Below, in pieces: positions 13,095-21,886 of a stretch of DNA of 22,723 nucleotides. The stretch lies in assembly GCA_039798005.1 (NCBI GenBank), contig JBDKGV010000023.1, forward strand, positions 1-22,723, read 5' to 3'. Position numbers and translations under genes: made by a program. The notes beneath the pieces were generated by a model that was not told the DNA's origin, searched no databases, and worked only from the letters and a program-made list of their open reading frames with translations. Position 1 is the stretch's first letter; the number at the start of each line of letters is the position of its first letter. The stretch comes from JBDKGV01 sp039798005 (GTDB lineage Bacteria > Fibrobacterota > Fibrobacteria > UBA5070).

Positions 13095-15917
13095 ATGAAC
13101 CGAACCAATGCGCCGCTCTGGCTGCGCGCCCTGTCCTCCTTGCGCCTGACCACGGCGCTGCTTGCCTGCATCTTCGTCCTGGTCCTGGTCGGCACCCTGA
13201 TCCAGACCCGCGACGGGCTGTGGGCCTCCCAGCAGTGGGTCTTCCACAACTGGGTCGGTGGCATGCCCTTCTTCTGCACGCTTGCCGCCTTGAACCTGAT
13301 CTCGGCCTTCCTCGTGCGCATCCAGTGGAAATGGCGCAACACGGGACTGCTGGTGATGCACCTGGGCCTGGCGACCTTGCTCCTGTCCGGAGCCTTCGGG
13401 CTGGCCTTCTCGCAATCCAGCAATGTCGACCTGGGCCCCTTGGACCAGGTGCGTGCCGGACAGATTCCGTCAAAATGGGAGGTCATCGTCCAGAAGCCCT
13501 TGGGCAATGCGCCGGTGCTTGCCATCCATGGGCTCGAGGCCATTCCGATGGAGCGGCCGTTCCTGCTGGCGCCCGGAGCCGGCACGGCACGGCTGACCGC
13601 GCGATACGCCAACGGCACCATCGCACCAAACCAGAAGCCCATGCCGCGCCCGAGAGCCAAGGAAAACGACGCCAACATCCCCGCGCTGTCCCTTGAAGTC
13701 ACCCCGCCTTCCGGACCGGTCCAGCACGTCAGCCTCGGGGAAAACGCCCCCTTCGCGCCACTGGGCCAGACCGGAGCCCTGATCTTCCTGCAGCGCGCCC
13801 AGCATCCGCTGCCCTTCTCCCTCCAGCTTTTGGAATTCAAGCGCACCACCCACCCCGGCAGCACGCGTCCCAAATCGTTCGAGAGCCGCCTGAAGATCAC
13901 CGACGCTCATGGAAGCCGCGAAGCCAAGATCAGCATGAACCAACCGGTGCGACTGGGCGCCTTCACGCTCTACCAGTCGTCCTGGCGCGTGGACGAACAG
14001 AACGGCACGGAGCACAGCATCCTCTCGGTCGTGGAAAACCCCATCGGCAAGCTTCCCTACTACGCCACCTTGTTGCTGGCCTTGGGCATGGCGATCCACT
14101 TCCTGCCGAAATTGCGCCGTCCAACCAAGGCCTTGGCCTTGCTCTGCCTGCTTGCGGCAGCCTCGCACGCGGCCCCTCCCCCTCCTTATGTCCCGCCCTC
14201 CCTCCTTGCCCTGCCCATCCAGATGGACGGCCGCATCAAGAGCTTCGAGACCTTCGCCTCCCACACCTTGCTCGAGCTCTCGGGCAAATCCACGCTTGGG
14301 CAATGGAGCGCTTCCCAGTGGCTCGCCGCCAGCCTGCTTGCCCCGGAGACCGTGGCCGACCTCCCCGTCTTCCTGATCCAGCACCCGCAGGCCCGGGATG
14401 CCCTGGGGCTTGTGGGCAAGGATCGCGACCGCTATTCCTGGAACCAGATCCGCTCCATGGGCCTGAAGATCAATGCCTTGGCCGGACAGGCCTCCGGAAA
14501 GGAGAACCAGGACCGCACCCCTCTCGATCACGCCATGCTGCATCTCTCCGACTCCTGGGTGCGCTACTCGAGCCTGGTCAATGCCCTCGCCTTTCTGAGG
14601 GAAGGGTCGGTCGCGCCCTACGATTCAGGGAAGGTTCCCGCCTCGACCTTCCTCGAATTGGCCGTGCGGTCGGAGCATTTCGCAAGTCTGCTCGACTCGC
14701 TCACAAGCCTCCCGGAGGAAGTCCGCACCAAGGAGGACGGTGCCGTGATCAACTGGTTCCGCGAGACCTTCCGCAAGTCCGGGATGTGGCAGACCTCGCT
14801 CTTTCCCACCGTCCCCGTCCGCGACAGCCTGGAACTGCCCTGGGAAAGTCCGGCGCAGCTCATGCTGGCCCAAGGGCTGTCCCGCCCGGACTTCGCCAAG
14901 ACCGCCTTGGACTGGAACGCCTTGGCCCATGGCTGGAAAATTCGTGACCAGGTCGCCATGGAGCACGCCGCCCGCGCCTTGCTTGACTCCACCGTCGTGC
15001 GTGCCGGCCCTACGCTGCGCGCCGAAGCCATGGCCGCCGAAGCGCTCTACAACCGGATCCAGCCCTTCCGTTGGGCCATGTTCCTCTTCGGGATCGCTTT
15101 CCTGCCCGGTTTGATCGGAGCCTGGAAGGAACGATACGCCTTGGTGCGCATCGGGGCTGGCCTGTCGCTTGCCGCCTTGGCCTTGGTGCTGTGCGGAATG
15201 ATCCTGCGCATGATCATCACCCTGCGGCCTCCGGTCACCAATCTTTACGAGACCTTCCTGTTCGTGAACGCCGTCACCGTCCCTGTCCTTTTGTGGGTCG
15301 GCTGGTGGCGACGCTGGAGCGTGGGGGCCGCCTTGGCGTCCCTGACCGGTCTCCTGCTGCTTCTGGTCGCCCAAAGCTTCGGGGCCGATGGCGACACCAT
15401 GCCGGTGCTCGTGGCCGTGCTGGATTCAAACTTCTGGCTCACTGTGCATGTCCTGTCCATCACCATCGGCTACGGTGGCGTGGTCGCCTCGGGCATGGCG
15501 GCCCATTGGCACCTGATGCGATTGCGCAAGGGAAACCCGGACGGCGCCGAGATCGTTCGCGGCCTGATGGCCTTTGGCCTGGTCTTCACCTTCATCGGCA
15601 CTTTGCTTGGCGGGGTGTGGGCCGACCAGAGCTGGGGACGATTCTGGGGTTGGGACCCCAAGGAAAACGGCGCCCTCATGATCGCCCTGTGGGCCGCAGC
15701 GCTCTTCCACGCCCGCGCCTGCGGACAGATCGGCTCTCGCGGCTTCTCCGTGGGATCGGTCCTGTCCATCGCCTCGGTGCTCTTTGCCTGGTTCGGCGTG
15801 AACCTCCTGGGCGTAGGTCTGCACAGCTACGGCTTCACCCAAGGCACCCTGTGGGGATTGGTCAGCTACGCCGTGCTGGAAATCGGCTTCCTGGTGTGGG
15901 TCCTGCGGAAGACCTGA
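13095..15917 (+). CDS. ccsBA: Fused system II cytochrome c synthetase CcsBA (NrfI-like)
   Basis: The product has 940 residues from the ATG at 13095; alternatives at 13056 or a TTG at 13032 add only a short tail. The N-terminal ResB/CcsB part has membrane segments LTTALLACIFVLVLVGTLIQ, FFCTLAALNLISAFLV and NTGLLVMHLGLATLLLSGAF, and the conserved QPVRLGAFTLYQSSW. A periplasmic central region (IQMDGRIKSFETFASHTLLEL) is typical of fused proteins. The C-terminal CcsA part contains TNLYETFLF, the tryptophan-rich haem-handling motif WGRFWGWDPKENGAL near residue 848, and flanking His in LTVHVLS (~782) and GLHSYGF (~908). It carries haem out and ligates it to CxxCH. Position next to nrfHA resembles Wolinella NrfI, which attaches the CxxCK haem. 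Confidence 0.95.
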   Translation: MNRTNAPLWLRALSSLRLTTALLACIFVLVLVGTLIQTRDGLWASQQWVFHNWVGGMPFFCTLAALNLISAFLVRIQWKWRNTGLLVMHLGLATLLLSGAFGLAFSQSSNVDLGPLDQVRAGQIPSKWEVIVQKPLGNAPVLAIHGLEAIPMERPFLLAPGAGTARLTARYANGTIAPNQKPMPRPRAKENDANIPALSLEVTPPSGPVQHVSLGENAPFAPLGQTGALIFLQRAQHPLPFSLQLLEFKRTTHPGSTRPKSFESRLKITDAHGSREAKISMNQPVRLGAFTLYQSSWRVDEQNGTEHSILSVVENPIGKLPYYATLLLALGMAIHFLPKLRRPTKALALLCLLAAASHAAPPPPYVPPSLLALPIQMDGRIKSFETFASHTLLELSGKSTLGQWSASQWLAASLLAPETVADLPVFLIQHPQARDALGLVGKDRDRYSWNQIRSMGLKINALAGQASGKENQDRTPLDHAMLHLSDSWVRYSSLVNALAFLREGSVAPYDSGKVPASTFLELAVRSEHFASLLDSLTSLPEEVRTKEDGAVINWFRETFRKSGMWQTSLFPTVPVRDSLELPWESPAQLMLAQGLSRPDFAKTALDWNALAHGWKIRDQVAMEHAARALLDSTVVRAGPTLRAEAMAAEALYNRIQPFRWAMFLFGIAFLPGLIGAWKERYALVRIGAGLSLAALALVLCGMILRMIITLRPPVTNLYETFLFVNAVTVPVLLWVGWWRRWSVGAALASLTGLLLLLVAQSFGADGDTMPVLVAVLDSNFWLTVHVLSITIGYGGVVASGMAAHWHLMRLRKGNPDGAEIVRGLMAFGLVFTFIGTLLGGVWADQSWGRFWGWDPKENGALMIALWAAALFHARACGQIGSRGFSVGSVLSIASVLFAWFGVNLLGVGLHSYGFTQGTLWGLVSYAVLEIGFLVWVLRKT

Positions 15918-15931
15918 CCCGCCATCCAAGT

Positions 15932-15954
15932 CCGGGAGGGTCGATTCCTCCCGG
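15932..15954. terminator. Hairpin between convergent ccsBA and the L,D-transpeptidase gene
   Basis: CCGGGAGG and CCTCCCGG form a perfect 8-bp GC-rich stem with a 7-base loop, centred in the 55-bp gap between the two convergent stop codons. It could end transcripts from both sides, although no T-tract follows on either strand. Confidence 0.5.
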
Positions 15955-15972
15955 CTTCCACAGGTTCAGCCT

Positions 15973-17157
15973 CTAGCGTTTCCCGTCCGGATCGCCCTCG
16001 TAGATGATCCGCCAGTGTCCCTCTTCCCGTTTCCAGTACTGGCGTTTCTTCATGTTGTTTTCGAGGTTGTTGGAGCGGTAGTCCTGCTGGAATTCCACCT
16101 GGACCAAGGGCATGCTCTCGGGAACGACCACGGCGCTCAAGGAGGCCAGCTTCACCGTGATCCAGCTCTTGCCCGCATTGACCTTGCGCTTCTGCATTTC
16201 CCAGTCCGAAAGGGACTGACCGGCACCCGACTTGAAGGAGCTTCCGTACCAAGCCAAGTAGCGATCCACGTCGCGGCTCTCCCACGCCTTGCGCCAGGCT
16301 TCCACCGATTCCAGCAACTCGCGCCGGCTCTTGTCCAGCACCGTCGGATCGACCCACTGGGCACCGTCCGCGACGACCACGGGGGTCTTGCCGGGCTCGA
16401 GCTTCTTGCCAAGCGCCTCGAAATCGGGATTGGTCAGGACGACGCAGCCACCCGAAGCCCGCGGAGGTCGGCTGTATGTGTTGGTCGGCGACCCGTGAAT
16501 CCAGATCCCGTGCCCACCGCGCTTCTTGAGTCGATCCCAGGCATTGGGGTAATCCAGTGGATAGGCTCCCGATCCGTAGAAATCCGTCAGTTTGTCCTTC
16601 GGGACGGCAGTCTGCACCGTATAGACCCCAAGCGGAGTGCGCTCATCGCCTTCGGTTCGCTTCTCTCCAGTCAAGCGTCCGGAGCTGGTGTACCAATCGG
16701 AATCGAGCCGCCATCCGGAATTCTCCCGCTTGTAGAAGAAGAGGCGCGATCGCTTGATATCCACCAGAATGGCCGATCGGACTTCCGAAGGGTATTCCAG
16801 GAAATAGCTCGGAACGCCTTTTTTCCAGACGGAATCGACATAGCGCGCCACCCGCGCCTTGGCCTCCTGACGCAAAGGATCGACCTTCGCCGCCGGGAGG
16901 GCGTTGCCGAACTTCTGCAGGATTCCCCCGCGGACCATCAGGAGATCGCCACGCACCAGACGGGCCAACTGGAAGGCCGGCTTGTCCTTGAGCACCGTAT
17001 CGATGCGCCCCAGCGCCTGCTCCGATCGCGCCTCGCGCAAATCGGCGATGCCGCGCACAAGGCCCGCTTCCGGGGTCGCCTCAACCGGCATTTCCAAGGC
17101 GCTGTCCGCACCCAGCAAGGCGGGAATCAAGGCCAGGACGGAGAGATGACGTTTCAT
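15973..17157 (-). CDS. Exported L,D-transpeptidase (YkuD) with NTF2-like C-terminus
   Basis: The product has 394 residues. The signal peptide MKRHLSVLALIPALLGADS begins at the ATG at 17157, which overlaps the previous stop (ATGA). The YkuD catalytic domain (about residues 125-265) carries AILVDIKRSRLFFYKRENSGW, DERTPLGVYTVQ, HGIWIHGSP (H216/H221) and the nucleophile motif SGGCVVLTN (C238, G where H is common). These enzymes form meso-DAP crosslinks or anchor proteins to peptidoglycan. Residues ~285-394 form an NTF2-like domain (WRKAWESRDVDRYLAWYG, QYWKREEGHWRIIYEG), as in Cds6-type transpeptidases, with the same pattern in the preceding gene. About 100 helical residues separate the signal from YkuD. 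It acts in the periplasm. Confidence 0.9.
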   Translation of the reverse strand: MKRHLSVLALIPALLGADSALEMPVEATPEAGLVRGIADLREARSEQALGRIDTVLKDKPAFQLARLVRGDLLMVRGGILQKFGNALPAAKVDPLRQEAKARVARYVDSVWKKGVPSYFLEYPSEVRSAILVDIKRSRLFFYKRENSGWRLDSDWYTSSGRLTGEKRTEGDERTPLGVYTVQTAVPKDKLTDFYGSGAYPLDYPNAWDRLKKRGGHGIWIHGSPTNTYSRPPRASGGCVVLTNPDFEALGKKLEPGKTPVVVADGAQWVDPTVLDKSRRELLESVEAWRKAWESRDVDRYLAWYGSSFKSGAGQSLSDWEMQKRKVNAGKSWITVKLASLSAVVVPESMPLVQVEFQQDYRSNNLENNMKKRQYWKREEGHWRIIYEGDPDGKR

Positions 17158-18308
17158 TTGGCCTCTCCCTCGGAGACGATCTTCCAAGCATCGTCGATCC
17201 GCTTCCAAAGCAGGCGTTTGCGGGAGCGCAGCCGCACCGACTCGGTTCGATACGACTGGATGAACTGACTGACCACCCGACCACTGTCATCGGGCTCGAT
17301 GCGCACCGACTCCAGCGTCACTTCGATGCTTGCCGGAGCGGAGATGCGCTCGCGCCGCAAGGTTTCCCAAGCGCTGCGCTGAGCGCCGTTGGCAGGAAGA
17401 AATTCGGGAGCATACCACGAAAGGTAACCTTCGACATCCTTGGCCGCCCAATGGGCACCCCAGGCATCCAAGGATTTGCGGACCTCCTCCTTGACCTTGG
17501 CAGGTTTGACCAGCAACCGCGCCACGGGCACCCGGGGCACCGCAGCGACCACGGGAACCGGAACCTTGGCCGCAGGCACGGCTTGCTTGATCGAGTCCTT
17601 GCGCACCGCAGCCGAGGCTACCAGTGGCAAGGGCTTGGGGATCTTGCTCACCGAAGCGACGGACTCGATCACCGAGGGCGCAGGAGTCGTCGGTGCGGCA
17701 GCACGGGGCTTGCTTGCTGTGGCAGGCATCACGGCAGGCACCGGAATGGTCGGGGCAGGGACTGAAGCCACACGCGCCGTGGCGGCAACAGGAGCTTGAA
17801 CCACGGGAGCCGCAATCACCGGCGCCGGTTGATGTGGCACAGCCACGGAACTGGCCAAGCGATCGCGAACCGGCTTCCGGCTCGATTCAGGAAGCAGGGC
17901 CAGATCGACGATGCCCTTTTCCTGACTGAACCCCAAGGCTGAATCGTAGGCCTGCCGAGCAAGGTTGCCGTAGAGCTTTTCCAGGTTGCCTCGCAAGGCC
18001 ACGAGCTGCGGATCGGCTTGGAAGGCGCGTTCCAAGGCAAGGCGGGCGTCTTCCAAGCGTCCTTGCCGGGCAAGGCTCACAGCCAAGGCATTCCAGCATT
18101 CCACGGTGTTTTCGTCCTTGCACTCCCCTTTGAGGGATGCCTTGGACTTGGCGACCGGTTTTGGGGGCGACTTCTCCTTCTTCGGCTCCGGTTTGGCCGA
18201 AAGCGCGAGAGGAAGCAATGCAAGACCACAAAGCATCAGAGATAGCCTTTGACGAATCTTGCCCAGATGATCGGTGAACCGTTCCAAGAGAGGGAAAGAT
18301 GCGGACAT
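17154..18308 (-). CDS. Exported TPR protein with Pro/Ala-rich linker and NTF2-like C-terminus
   Basis: The product has 384 residues from the ATG at 18308. A membrane/signal segment (LSLMLCGLALLPLALSA) follows a basic N-tail. A Lys/Pro-rich stretch then precedes a TPR region: VECWNALAVSLARQGRLEDARLALERAFQADPQLVALRGNLEKLY. About 120 residues are low-complexity Pro/Ala/Val (APVIAAPVVQAPVAATARV). The last ~110 residues (LDAWGAHWAAKDVEGYLSWYAPEF, RLLWKRIDDAWKIVSEGEAK) form an NTF2-like domain homologous to that at the end of the downstream transpeptidase, to which it is coupled by ATGA. A periplasmic partner or cell-envelope scaffold is likely. The start context (AGGGACGAG) is modest. Confidence 0.85.
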   Translation of the reverse strand: MSASFPLLERFTDHLGKIRQRLSLMLCGLALLPLALSAKPEPKKEKSPPKPVAKSKASLKGECKDENTVECWNALAVSLARQGRLEDARLALERAFQADPQLVALRGNLEKLYGNLARQAYDSALGFSQEKGIVDLALLPESSRKPVRDRLASSVAVPHQPAPVIAAPVVQAPVAATARVASVPAPTIPVPAVMPATASKPRAAAPTTPAPSVIESVASVSKIPKPLPLVASAAVRKDSIKQAVPAAKVPVPVVAAVPRVPVARLLVKPAKVKEEVRKSLDAWGAHWAAKDVEGYLSWYAPEFLPANGAQRSAWETLRRERISAPASIEVTLESVRIEPDDSGRVVSQFIQSYRTESVRLRSRKRLLWKRIDDAWKIVSEGEAK

Positions 18309-18323
18309 TTTCTCGTCCCTGCA

Positions 18324-18329
18324 ATCATA
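18324..18329 (-). promoter_or_regulatory. -10-like TATGAT before the TPR/L,D-transpeptidase operon
   Basis: A minus-strand TATGAT lies 15 bases before the ATG at 18308 and would give a very short leader (~9 bases). No -35 is visible 17 bp further up. The 130-bp gap to the upstream lipoprotein stop leaves room for a promoter, so the operon probably starts here. Confidence 0.3.
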
Positions 18330-18438
18330 TCCATGAGGATAACGAATCTTTCCCACCGCGCGCCACCAACTTCTTTGACATAAGTGCTTCCATCGCATCA
18401 ACTTGCGTCACTCAAGCCGCCAGTGCGAACGGGGAAAT

Positions 18439-19614
18439 CTAATCCGGCTTGCTCCAATCGCCGACCGAGATTCCTTCAAAGACCAGGTCATCCACCTCCA
18501 GAGTTCCGTTTTCGGAGGTCTGGAAGAGCGGAGCCGTCATCCAACGGACCATTGCATCGCGCGAGCCGGTGTCTTTTCCCTCGACGCGCCCAAAGGCCGA
18601 AGCCGGCAACACCACGGACGTCCATGTGGAATCCAGGGCCAGCACGCCGGTCCGCCAAAGCTCCACCCCACCGGCACCCTGCATGCTCAAGGCGAATGTC
18701 CATCGGCCGTGACCGCGCAAGCGCATCCGAACCGCCTTGAGACGGCGGAAATCGGGCCAGACATGACCCGCCCCCAAGGACAGGCCGAAATTCGCCCAAG
18801 GCTCGCTCATGGAGGCCGCAGACACGTTCATGGAGAGGTAATGGTTCCCACCCTCGGCAACGACCGATTTGGCCAAGTCGGAAATCCCGAAGACCGCCTG
18901 CAATCCACCCTTGGCATTGTTGGCCATTCGCCACCAGTAGCCCTGCCCGAAGAGCGAGACCGGTCGCCAAAGGATGTCCCCGTCCTCGAAATCATCCAGG
19001 AGCAGGCCGCTGGTATCGAGCTTCAGCTCGAATCGTTCGAGCCCATGCACTCCCAAAGTGACGCTCCCGGCCGGATGGAGGCCGTTCGACATCCCCGCAA
19101 CGATGGCATAGGCACCTGGCGGAAGCGAATCGAAACGAAAATCCCCCAAGGCCGACAGCTCACTGTACCGACGGGTCCCGGCAAGCCAAAGCCTCTCGGG
19201 CCGGGGCAGGGAATCCGGCCAGCGGCCGGCAAAGGCCTGAAGCGGTTCAATCACCGCATGCACATCTCCCGTATCCTGGGTGCGCAGCCTCACACCCGAA
19301 CCCATCGAGCGCACCTCGATCCAAGCATCGGCCCCTGCGGACTTCAGGGATGCCATGCCACGGGAATCCGTGACGGCACTGTCAAGCACCACGGGACTGC
19401 CAGTACCGGTCAGCTCGCCCCAACGGGAATTGGCCAGACGCGAGACTTGGGCACCCGCAACCGGAGTGCCCGCACCGTCGAGAACCGTCACCACAAGGCC
19501 GTTGGGAATTTCAATCCCCCCGCCACCATTGGCGACGACGGCGTCCGCGCCCGCTCCGCACCCCGCAAGCAGGGCGCCCCAAGCGGCCACGGCCATGGCA
19601 AGCACAGGCCTCAT
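18439..19614 (-). CDS. Lipoprotein with CBM11/CIA30-like C-terminal domain
   Basis: The product has 391 residues. The signal peptide ends in the lipobox LLAGC (Cys19), followed by a Gly/Ala linker, so it is membrane-anchored. Two beta-sandwich regions follow, of the carboxypeptidase-regulatory/Ig-like kind: GLVVTVLDGAGTPVAGAQVSRL and GDFRFDSLPPGAYAIVAG. The C-terminal ~190 residues start with LLLDDFEDGD and contain GYWWRM, MRLRGHGRWTFALSM and LEVDDLVFEG, the look of a CBM11/CIA30 galactose-binding-like fold, common in Fibrobacterota surface proteins. No catalytic domain is seen. The start shares ATGA with the TIGR02147 gene, so expression is coupled to that regulator. The ligand is unknown; glycan binding is an inference. 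Confidence 0.85.
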   Translation of the reverse strand: MRPVLAMAVAAWGALLAGCGAGADAVVANGGGGIEIPNGLVVTVLDGAGTPVAGAQVSRLANSRWGELTGTGSPVVLDSAVTDSRGMASLKSAGADAWIEVRSMGSGVRLRTQDTGDVHAVIEPLQAFAGRWPDSLPRPERLWLAGTRRYSELSALGDFRFDSLPPGAYAIVAGMSNGLHPAGSVTLGVHGLERFELKLDTSGLLLDDFEDGDILWRPVSLFGQGYWWRMANNAKGGLQAVFGISDLAKSVVAEGGNHYLSMNVSAASMSEPWANFGLSLGAGHVWPDFRRLKAVRMRLRGHGRWTFALSMQGAGGVELWRTGVLALDSTWTSVVLPASAFGRVEGKDTGSRDAMVRWMTAPLFQTSENGTLEVDDLVFEGISVGDWSKPD

Positions 19615-20444
19615 GCCTTCCTCTCGCTGAGCGGAAACAGCGAAAAGTTCAGCTGGAAAACCTGATCTGCATTTTTCTCGCTGCGAGCCAAGGCAAGGAT
19701 CTCCTTCCGGAACAGTGAAATGCGCTCACTGATCTCGCGAAAGGTAGACTCTCCCAGGCTCAAGGTCAGGCTGGAGATGTCCCGTTCCTCGACGGCCGTG
19801 TTTTCCAATGCGTTTTGGGCCAGATCGAAGGTGTGCTTCTGGAATTCGCGCACCGCCACCGAACGCCAGCCTTCCCCGAAGGTGATCGCCACGTTGGTGG
19901 GCTTGAAAAAACCTTGGGCATCGGGGGAAACCAAGCCGATTTCCTGCAGGAGCAACACGGATTCCTTGGCTTCTTCAGCGGTGATGGCCGGCTTGAGCAG
20001 AGCCCCCAGCTGCGCCCAATCCTGCTGGATGTCGTTGACCCTCAGAAGCTCATGCACCACCGGATGATACCATTTTTCGCACAAGGCGTACTGGGAAGGC
20101 ACAAGTTTGCGGTCCGTGACCCGCAACAAGGACACCATGCGATCCAGGTACTTCTTCCGGTCGCGATGAGTCCCGGCTTGGTTGAAATGGACCATCAGGC
20201 CGAAGAAGTCCGCCTCCTTGCCGTCCAATTCCAGCGCCGCGGTGTACAAGGGAATCTTCTCGGAAGGGATGTTCTTGGCGCCCTTGAGGATCAGGCTCAT
20301 GTGCCCCTTGGACTTCAGGCCCACCTTGCGCGCGAGATGCTCCAAGGTGAAGACCGGCCTGTCCGCCTTGATGCAGGTCTGGAGATCCCGCATGAAAAGG
20401 CGATAGTCGAAGTAGGTGTAGATGCTTGGCCGCTGGACTCCCAT
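19611..20444 (-). CDS. TIGR02147-family (DUF4423) regulator
   Basis: The 277-residue product matches the Fibrobacter paralogous family TIGR02147: PSIYTYFDYRLFMRDLQTCIKA at the N-terminus, a helix-turn-helix-like HLARKVGLKSKGHMSLILKGAKNIPSEKI, then YTAALELDGKEADFFGLMVHFNQAGT, and a DUF4423 C-terminal half (FREISERISLFRKEILALARSE). Members are presumed DNA-binding regulators, often paired with a secreted or lipoprotein gene. Here the stop overlaps the lipoprotein start by 4 bases. The ATG has no ribosome binding site and a TATGAT ends exactly 6 bases upstream, which could make the mRNA leaderless. This gene is the main basis for placing the window in Fibrobacterota. Confidence 0.9.
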   Translation of the reverse strand: MGVQRPSIYTYFDYRLFMRDLQTCIKADRPVFTLEHLARKVGLKSKGHMSLILKGAKNIPSEKIPLYTAALELDGKEADFFGLMVHFNQAGTHRDRKKYLDRMVSLLRVTDRKLVPSQYALCEKWYHPVVHELLRVNDIQQDWAQLGALLKPAITAEEAKESVLLLQEIGLVSPDAQGFFKPTNVAITFGEGWRSVAVREFQKHTFDLAQNALENTAVEERDISSLTLSLGESTFREISERISLFRKEILALARSEKNADQVFQLNFSLFPLSERKA

Positions 20445-20450
20445 GGCTAC

Positions 20451-20456
20451 ATCATA
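20451..20456 (-). promoter_or_regulatory. -10-like TATGAT 6 bases before the TIGR02147 start
   Basis: On the minus strand TATGAT is followed by GTAGCC and the ATG. A -10 hexamer at this distance would place the transcript start at the A of the ATG, i.e. a leaderless mRNA, in agreement with the missing Shine-Dalgarno. No -35 match is seen 17 bp upstream. Confidence 0.35.
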
Positions 20457-20509
20457 CCCCCGGGAGCCGCCAAAGGCAGGATCTTGGACTCAAGTCCCGG
20501 AAAACCACG

Positions 20510-21886
20510 CTATCGAGAACCGGCGCCGACACGGGGGCGATGGCTTCGCGGCTTGCCGGGATGGAAGCGGATGAGGGTGTCACGAATGAGGTTCCCCGAG
20601 GCGTCCCGCACCTCGATGTGATAGTCCCCCGGTTCCATCCAGATCGTGTCGTCCTCGGGAAGCTCCTCAGGCTGCCCATCGATCCAGAGGCGGGTATCCG
20701 GAGGCTGAGGCCCGACCGCGTAAGGAAGGAGCTTGGCCTCCATGCCGGGATTGTCGGGAAAGAGTTCGGCCTGCTCCCGATACTCCACCCTGGAGGTATC
20801 CACGCCCAGCGCAAGCTCTTCAGGCTCGTTCTTGCTTGCCTGCCACAGGAAAACTCCCGCAAGCCCAAGCGCCAAGATCGCCCCGGCGACGGCCCAAGGA
20901 ATCCAGCGGGTCCGCGCCCTCCCCATGCGCCGCCGCGACAAGCGCGAGAGCTGGTCCAGCAACGGCTCAGGGTCGGCGGCAAGCTCCACCCGCATCTTCT
21001 GGAATCGCCAAGCATCGTCCCAATCCCGCCGCGCGATGGCCGATGCCACGCCCGAGGTCAGCATGAGATCTTCTCGGGCCGCATACGCTTCCTGGATCTC
21101 AAGCCCCGGCCAGAGCATCGATGTCCATTCCGCTTGCAGTTCCCTGAACAGCTCCTGGGCATTGGCGTGGCGATCCTGCCATCGGGGCGACATCGCACGT
21201 CCCAAGCCGGGATGAATGGCTTGAGCAAGCAGGGAAAGCTCGCCGGATGCCCCCATTTCACACCAATTGGTGCGGCTGTCCCGCGCTTGGGCAGGAACGG
21301 CGTCCCACAACTGGAGCGCAAGGCATCCCAAGGCGTAGACATCGCTTGCCTGGGTCGGCAACTGCCCGTGAAGAGCCTCGGGCGAGACGATTTCCCACGC
21401 CCCGAGCCCCGTCGGAACCTCCTCGGCAAGCTTGCGCGCCACGCCCATGTCCACGATCTCGATGCCGCCACGGGCATGAGCCAGCAGATTGCTGCGCGAC
21501 AGGTCGCAATGCACGATCCCGGCACTGTGGAGCTTGGCCACGGCCCGGCAGGTTTCCAGCATCAGGGCGCGCCGCTTCTCCTCGCTCAGTCCGCCAACCG
21601 ACAGCGCATCCAGGGAAACGCCTTCCAACCATTCCAGCACGAGGGTGCTCTGCCGGTTCCCTTCCTGGAACGAAAGCAATCCCGGCACCGGCATGCCCGC
21701 AAGGCTCGAGAGCAGGCGCGCTTCACGCCTCAAGCGCTTCGCCCCTTCCCCGTCCCGGCTGCGCTTGAGGACCACGATGCGCCCCGGTGGCTCCTGCCAA
21801 GCCCGGAACACGTCCCCCTCGGCCCCCTTGCCCAAAAGCAGGGGCTGGGAAATGCCATCGGGCAGCTTCACGGGAGGTCGTCCCAT
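20510..21886 (-). CDS. Membrane Ser/Thr protein kinase with PEGA-like tail
   Basis: The product has 458 residues. The Hanks-type kinase domain has a glycine loop LGKGAEGDVF, the Lys of LKRS (K41), the catalytic loop HCDLSRSNLL (D128, N133; C for R), and DMG (146-148) instead of DFG, followed by SPEAL. The core Lys, Asp and Asn are retained, so activity is plausible. A basic run and one membrane segment (WIPWAVAGAILALGLAGVFLWQ, ~329-349) precede a C-terminal extracytoplasmic part with a PEGA-like strand pattern (TRLWIDGQPEELPEDD, IWMEPGDYHIEVRD). The start is unsettled: ATG at 21886 overlaps the upstream lipoprotein by 19 bases, and GTG at 21871 would give a neat GTGA overlap. It may sense envelope state. 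Confidence 0.88.
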   Translation of the reverse strand: MGRPPVKLPDGISQPLLLGKGAEGDVFRAWQEPPGRIVVLKRSRDGEGAKRLRREARLLSSLAGMPVPGLLSFQEGNRQSTLVLEWLEGVSLDALSVGGLSEEKRRALMLETCRAVAKLHSAGIVHCDLSRSNLLAHARGGIEIVDMGVARKLAEEVPTGLGAWEIVSPEALHGQLPTQASDVYALGCLALQLWDAVPAQARDSRTNWCEMGASGELSLLAQAIHPGLGRAMSPRWQDRHANAQELFRELQAEWTSMLWPGLEIQEAYAAREDLMLTSGVASAIARRDWDDAWRFQKMRVELAADPEPLLDQLSRLSRRRMGRARTRWIPWAVAGAILALGLAGVFLWQASKNEPEELALGVDTSRVEYREQAELFPDNPGMEAKLLPYAVGPQPPDTRLWIDGQPEELPEDDTIWMEPGDYHIEVRDASGNLIRDTLIRFHPGKPRSHRPRVGAGSR

